A stretch of 64,000 nt of DNA from NCBI GenBank assembly GCA_029262195.1, contig JAJCZX010000030.1, positions 124,001-188,000 of the forward strand, written 5' to 3'. Below the pieces are notes generated by a model that was not told the origin of the DNA, ran no database searches, and saw only the letters and a program-made list of their open reading frames with translations. This stretch comes from Gemmatimonadota bacterium. GTDB lineage: Bacteria > Gemmatimonadota > Gemmatimonadetes > Gemmatimonadales > GWC2-71-9. This document shows positions 60,638-64,000 of this stretch, in pieces. Each line of letters opens with the position of its first letter. Positions within the stretch are counted from its first letter, which is position 1. The translations under genes were made by a program, and so were the position numbers.

Positions 60638-63278
60638 CGACTCTCAACCCCAACTCCTCGGCTACGATTCCCATAACCCTGGATCTTGCAAACGGCAATT
60701 TGGTTGGGTCTCCAACACCCGCCGAGGCAAAATGTGGTCGTCCCCCACCCTTACCACCGGTCAACTCAGCAATGCGCTTCGCAATGTTGCCGGCTTTGGC
60801 CCCCCTGGTTACGATATCGTCGGTCACACCCACGTGGATGCCCGGCCTATCTCCGCCGGAAAAGACAACGAGAACCGATTCGGCATTTTGCTCGCGGTAG
60901 GCATCTATCATCAAACCAATTTGGTTTCGATCTTCGAGCCCCGAATTCGCTAATTCAAGTGTGACCGGTCCCAAATTGTGTTTTTCGGTCCCGTCGACAA
61001 AACCGCCACCGCCGGACTTCAACAACTCCTCGACCCGCTTTTCAAGTGACTGGCGTTCCTCTAGCAATGCCTCCACCTTCGAGGGGACATGTTCCGGTGT
61101 CGTTCGAAGCTTTTCCGCCGCTCCGCCCAGGCGTGCCTCCAACCCCTTCAACCGACTGTAGGCTCCCCTTCCGGTGACAGCCTCAACCCGCCGCACACCC
61201 GCCGCCACGCCAGATTCTCCGGTGAAGTGAAATGACCCTATCTGACCCGTCGTCCGGACGTGAGTCCCTCCGCAAAGCTCCACCGATAGATCTCCCATAT
61301 CCACCACTCGAACCAGATCGCCGTATTTTTCTCCAAACAACGCCATAGCTCCCTTCTTGAGAGCTTCATCGTACGGCATTTCATAGACGTCCAGGTCAGC
61401 ATTTCGCAGGACGCCCTCGTTTACCATGGCCTCGATTTCGTTCAGATCTTCCGGGTTGATCGGCGACTGGTGAGAGAAGTCGAACCGCAATCGATTCGGA
61501 TCGACAACTGACCCGGCCTGGCGCACGTGGTCGCCGAGGACATATCGTAACGCGGCGTGGGCCAGGTGAGTGGCAGAGTGATTTCGTTCTATATCCCGAC
61601 GGCGGCTCTCGTCGACGATGGCAGTCACGCTGGTTGCCTCAAACGGTCCGTCGAATCTTCCCGACACAACGGTGGTGTTGTCGTTTTTGGACACATCGCC
61701 AATAACCACCTCCCACCCCCCTCCCCTCACCCAACCCATGTCACTCACCTGTCCACCAGATTCAGCGTAGAACGGATTGTCCTGAAGAATCAGATCCAAC
61801 CGGTCTTCTGAGGCCCGGAACGCGAGAATCTCCGTGTCAGCCTTGAGATGGTCGTAACCCACAAATTCCTGATCGCCTGATTTTACTTCCGTGAACTTGC
61901 CGCCCTTTTCGGTGTGGATCGCCGGTACGCCTGGAGCAGCACCTTTGCGGGCCGCCCGCGAACGTTCCTGTTGAGAATTCAATGCCGCCTCAAAACCTTC
62001 AACGTCAACTTTGAACCCTTTTTCGGCAGCTACAATTTCTGTGAGGTCAATCGGAAAGCCGAACGTATCGTAAAGCTTGAAGGCGTCGTCTCCAGAAATT
62101 GCCGTCCCACCGGACGATGTGAGGTCGTCCATCCTTTTCATACCCCCATCTATCGTCTCGAGGAACCTCTCCTCTTCAGCAAGGGTCACGTCGGCAATGT
62201 GCTTTGCTTTTTCCTTCAACTCAGGAAAATGACCTCCCATTTCCGAAACAACGGTATCGCAAAGATGAACCAGCGTGGGATCCGTTCGGCCAAGGATATA
62301 CGCATGCCTTACTCCGCGCCTCAGAATCCTCCTCAGGACATAGCCGCGACCGTCGTTGGACGGATAGACGCCGTCGGCAAGAAGAAACGCAATTGCTCTA
62401 GCGTGATCGGCCAGGACTCGAAACCCGACCCCCGCTTCACCTCTATCGTACTCCATTCCGAGAACTTCCTCCACACGGGAAATGATCGGCATGAAAAGGT
62501 CAGTGTGAAAGTTGGAGTCAGCCCCCTGCAAGACTGCTGCGATACGTTCCAGGCCGGCACCTGTGTCCACAGAGGGTGCGGGAAGCGGGGAGCGGGGAGC
62601 GTCGGGGGTTTGGTCGAACTGCATGAAGACCAGATTCCAGATCTCCATGAACTGGCCCGAATCGGCCAGGGCTTCGAATTCTTCGGGGGACGAGGGGGCC
62701 CCCAGCGTTTCCCGCTTCCCGTTTCCCGGGTGTGATCGCAGGTCTACGAAAATCTCCGAACAAGGCCCACACGGACCGGTGTCACCCATCTGCCAGAAGT
62801 TGTCCTTGTCACCCAGACGGAAAATGCGGTTCTTGCTGACCCCGGTTACTTCGTGCCAGAGCCCCGCGGCTTCCTCATCTGTGTGATGGACTGTGAAGTA
62901 CAGCAAATCCGGATCGATTCCGAGAAACTGCTCGCTGGCCACCCACTCCCAGGCATACTCAATCGCTTCTTTCTTGAAATAATCGCCGAACGAAAAATTT
63001 CCGAGCATTTCGAAGAAAGTATGATGCCGCGTCGTGTGCCCCACCTCTTCAAGATCATTGTGCTTTCCGCCTGCACGCACACACTTTTGCGAGGTTGTGG
63101 CACGATCATAATCCCGTTTTTCCAGGCCCTGGAAGACACGTTTGAATTGCACCATCCCGGCATTGGTAAAAAGCAGGGTTGGGTCATCGCCTGGAACCAG
63201 GGACGAAGACGATACTTCCGTATGTTGTTTCGACGCGAAAAAGTCGAGGAACGACCGGCGGATTTGATTTGATAACAT
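60630..63278 (-). CDS. alaS: Alanyl-tRNA synthetase
   Basis: A full-length 882-residue class IIc synthetase. Catalytic domain with GHTTRHHTFFEMLGNFSFGD and DTGAGLERIAAVLQG; editing domain with RNHSATHLAHAALR and VELCGGTHVRTTG (zinc/editing Cys and His); C-Ala domain with GGKGGGRPHFASAG. Two short runs (SHPGNGKRETLG and DAPRSPLPAP) are encoded by heptamer repeats at 62707-62727 and 62578-62601, in loops that vary in the family. ATG 63278; a GAGG lies 13 bases upstream. Divergent from the Wzi-like gene. Confidence 0.97.
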   Translation of the reverse strand: MLSNQIRRSFLDFFASKQHTEVSSSSLVPGDDPTLLFTNAGMVQFKRVFQGLEKRDYDRATTSQKCVRAGGKHNDLEEVGHTTRHHTFFEMLGNFSFGDYFKKEAIEYAWEWVASEQFLGIDPDLLYFTVHHTDEEAAGLWHEVTGVSKNRIFRLGDKDNFWQMGDTGPCGPCSEIFVDLRSHPGNGKRETLGAPSSPEEFEALADSGQFMEIWNLVFMQFDQTPDAPRSPLPAPSVDTGAGLERIAAVLQGADSNFHTDLFMPIISRVEEVLGMEYDRGEAGVGFRVLADHARAIAFLLADGVYPSNDGRGYVLRRILRRGVRHAYILGRTDPTLVHLCDTVVSEMGGHFPELKEKAKHIADVTLAEEERFLETIDGGMKRMDDLTSSGGTAISGDDAFKLYDTFGFPIDLTEIVAAEKGFKVDVEGFEAALNSQQERSRAARKGAAPGVPAIHTEKGGKFTEVKSGDQEFVGYDHLKADTEILAFRASEDRLDLILQDNPFYAESGGQVSDMGWVRGGGWEVVIGDVSKNDNTTVVSGRFDGPFEATSVTAIVDESRRRDIERNHSATHLAHAALRYVLGDHVRQAGSVVDPNRLRFDFSHQSPINPEDLNEIEAMVNEGVLRNADLDVYEMPYDEALKKGAMALFGEKYGDLVRVVDMGDLSVELCGGTHVRTTGQIGSFHFTGESGVAAGVRRVEAVTGRGAYSRLKGLEARLGGAAEKLRTTPEHVPSKVEALLEERQSLEKRVEELLKSGGGGFVDGTEKHNLGPVTLELANSGLEDRNQIGLMIDAYREQNAESVLVVFSGGDRPGIHVGVTDDIVTRGAKAGNIAKRIAELTGGKGGGRPHFASAGVGDPTKLPFARSRVMGIVAEELGLRVDD
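62578..62601. repeat. GGGGAGC-type heptamer repeat inside alaS
   Basis: Units GCGGGAA, GCGGGGA and GCGGGGA in tandem (62578-62601). On the alaS strand it encodes PRSPLPAP in a variable loop just before the conserved DTGAGLERI. The reading frame is kept. Confidence 0.75.
62707..62727. repeat. GGGAAGC-type heptamer repeat inside alaS
   Basis: Three consecutive units GTTTCCC, GCTTCCC and GTTTCCC. On the alaS strand they read GGGAAAC and GGGAAGC and encode part of GNGKRE in a loop. Twenty-one bases keep the frame. Confidence 0.8.
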
Positions 63279-63440
63279 CGGATAAAACTAAACCTCACGT
63301 GACCGGAGCGGGACCTCCCGCTATCTTCGAGAGGGAACATCCGAGGCCGCTGCCCGTCCCCGGCCGATTCAGTCCCCTAACAGCTGCGGGGTCTCCTCCA
63401 TATCCCTTCACTCAAGGTCGAGAACACCCTACTTTAAGGT

Positions 63441-64000
63441 ATGTTTCATAGAAACCTCTTTGCCATTCTAGCGTCTCTATCGCTCGCAACCGCCGCCTCA
63501 GCCCAGGGGCCAACTCGTACCGTTCCCATCGGCCATTGGACGATGCCTTACGTCGAGCACCTTATCCGAAGCGGGGAAATGCGAGACCCAGACCCGCTAA
63601 ATAGGCCGTTGAATCGGAGGCAACTACGTCGTGCGTTGTCGGCGATCGACACGGACCGACTTTCCAATGCCACCCGAACGATCGTGGCGGACCTTCTTCA
63701 AGAGTTTCGAGAACCAACCGGTGAGCCTGCCTACCAGTTTGATGGATACGCTGGCTTCCGAACCAAAAATTTTGGACGGAGGAATCCGCTGCGGGCCGGT
63801 GGCGAAGGCCTTGAGGCGCTGATTGCCGGTTACGATGCATCAGTTAATTTCGGCAATTTTGTGGTCAACTCGTACGGTTTCCTTGATAGACAACTACGTG
63901 GAGATCCCGAATTCACAGGAATTTTTCCAGGCGTGCTCCCGAATCGTATACTTGGGAATATTTCGTACCAGTTCGAGCACGGGGAAGTTTTCTTTGGGAC
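63441..64000 (+). CDS. Wzi-like capsule assembly outer-membrane protein, N-terminal part (runs off right edge)
   Basis: The first 186 residues of an exported protein. A signal peptide (LFAILASLSLATAASAQ) is followed by TVPIGHWTMPYVEHLIRSGEM, which fits the short helical region that opens Wzi-type capsule assembly barrels, and then by alternating strands (YQFDGYAGFRTKNFG, NFVVNSYGFLDRQ, ILGNISYQFEHGEVFFG). Wzi anchors capsule at the outer membrane. ATG 63441 has TAAGG very close upstream. The family call is moderate because most of the barrel is missing. Divergent from alaS. Confidence 0.65.
   Translation, partial: MFHRNLFAILASLSLATAASAQGPTRTVPIGHWTMPYVEHLIRSGEMRDPDPLNRPLNRRQLRRALSAIDTDRLSNATRTIVADLLQEFREPTGEPAYQFDGYAGFRTKNFGRRNPLRAGGEGLEALIAGYDASVNFGNFVVNSYGFLDRQLRGDPEFTGIFPGVLPNRILGNISYQFEHGEVFFG

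Noticed and set aside
61706-61736. Further heptamer tract in alaS (C-rich stretch)
   Set aside because: The units drift between seven and eight bases, and the encoded GWVRGGGWEV is not clearly abnormal, so the evidence is too weak.

Overview
The window looks like a chromosomal segment of a Gram-negative bacterium. It encodes outer-membrane polysaccharide export proteins (Wza-like, Wzi-like), lipoprotein-type signal peptides and LPS/capsule-type Wzx/Wzy genes, alongside ordinary bacterial housekeeping genes (mutS2, dnaJ, hrcA, hemW, dprA, obg, hflX, cca, alaS). I lean toward Gemmatimonadota or a related FCB-like lineage from overall impression, but nothing here proves it. TTG and GTG starts are common and most neighbouring genes overlap by 4 bases, so the genome is compact and translationally coupled. 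GC content is uneven by eye: about 57-58 % in sampled rows of the first polysaccharide cluster and 43-52 % in the second.

Layout. 1-11.6 kb: housekeeping genes on the minus strand (mutS2, HIT hydrolase, dnaJ, hrcA, hemW, dprA, obg, an asparaginase-II family gene), with two FkbM-type methyltransferases, a small class I methyltransferase and two tRNAs (Val-CAC and a CAT-anticodon tRNA, probably Ile2). 11.6-27.9 kb: polysaccharide cluster 1. It has a minus-strand pair (GT4 glycosyltransferase, WecA-like initiating transferase) and a divergent plus-strand train of eight glycosyltransferases, a Wzx flippase, a Wzy/ligase-like polymerase and an AsnB amidotransferase. 27.9-30.2 kb: hflX and cca. 30.2-39.1 kb: a small lipoprotein, a large Wza-like export protein, ATP sulfurylase/APS kinase fusion, cysQ, a ZIP metal transporter and a GH39-like glycosidase lipoprotein. 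39.1-57.5 kb: polysaccharide cluster 2, all minus, from a WbaP-type initiating transferase down to a Wzx, a Wzy and a methyltransferase. 57.7-64 kb: SLC13-type transporter, CpsB-type phosphatase, a small unknown gene, alaS, and the start of a Wzi-like gene.

The most interesting part is 43.7-51.2 kb in cluster 2. Nine tightly packed or overlapping genes encode a Gfo/Idh oxidoreductase, a GmhA-like SIS isomerase, a D-2-hydroxyacid dehydrogenase, an SDR, a 3-dehydroquinate-synthase-like sugar phosphate cyclase, an HpcH/HpaI pyruvate aldolase, a CMP-sugar synthetase, a cyclase-family hydrolase and an MptE/GT42-like protein. I cannot match this set to a characterised pathway. I read it as a candidate route to an unusual CMP-activated 3-deoxy-ulosonic or carbocyclic sugar, with its own transferase. 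A bacterial GDP-mannose 3,5-epimerase homologue lies just upstream.

A second genome-scale signal is short tandem heptamers (GGGAAGC-like and TGCACGT-like). They occur between genes and also inside coding genes, including hemW, cysQ, alaS and the small gene next to alaS. Cca fits with the two tRNA genes, neither of which encodes its CCA end.
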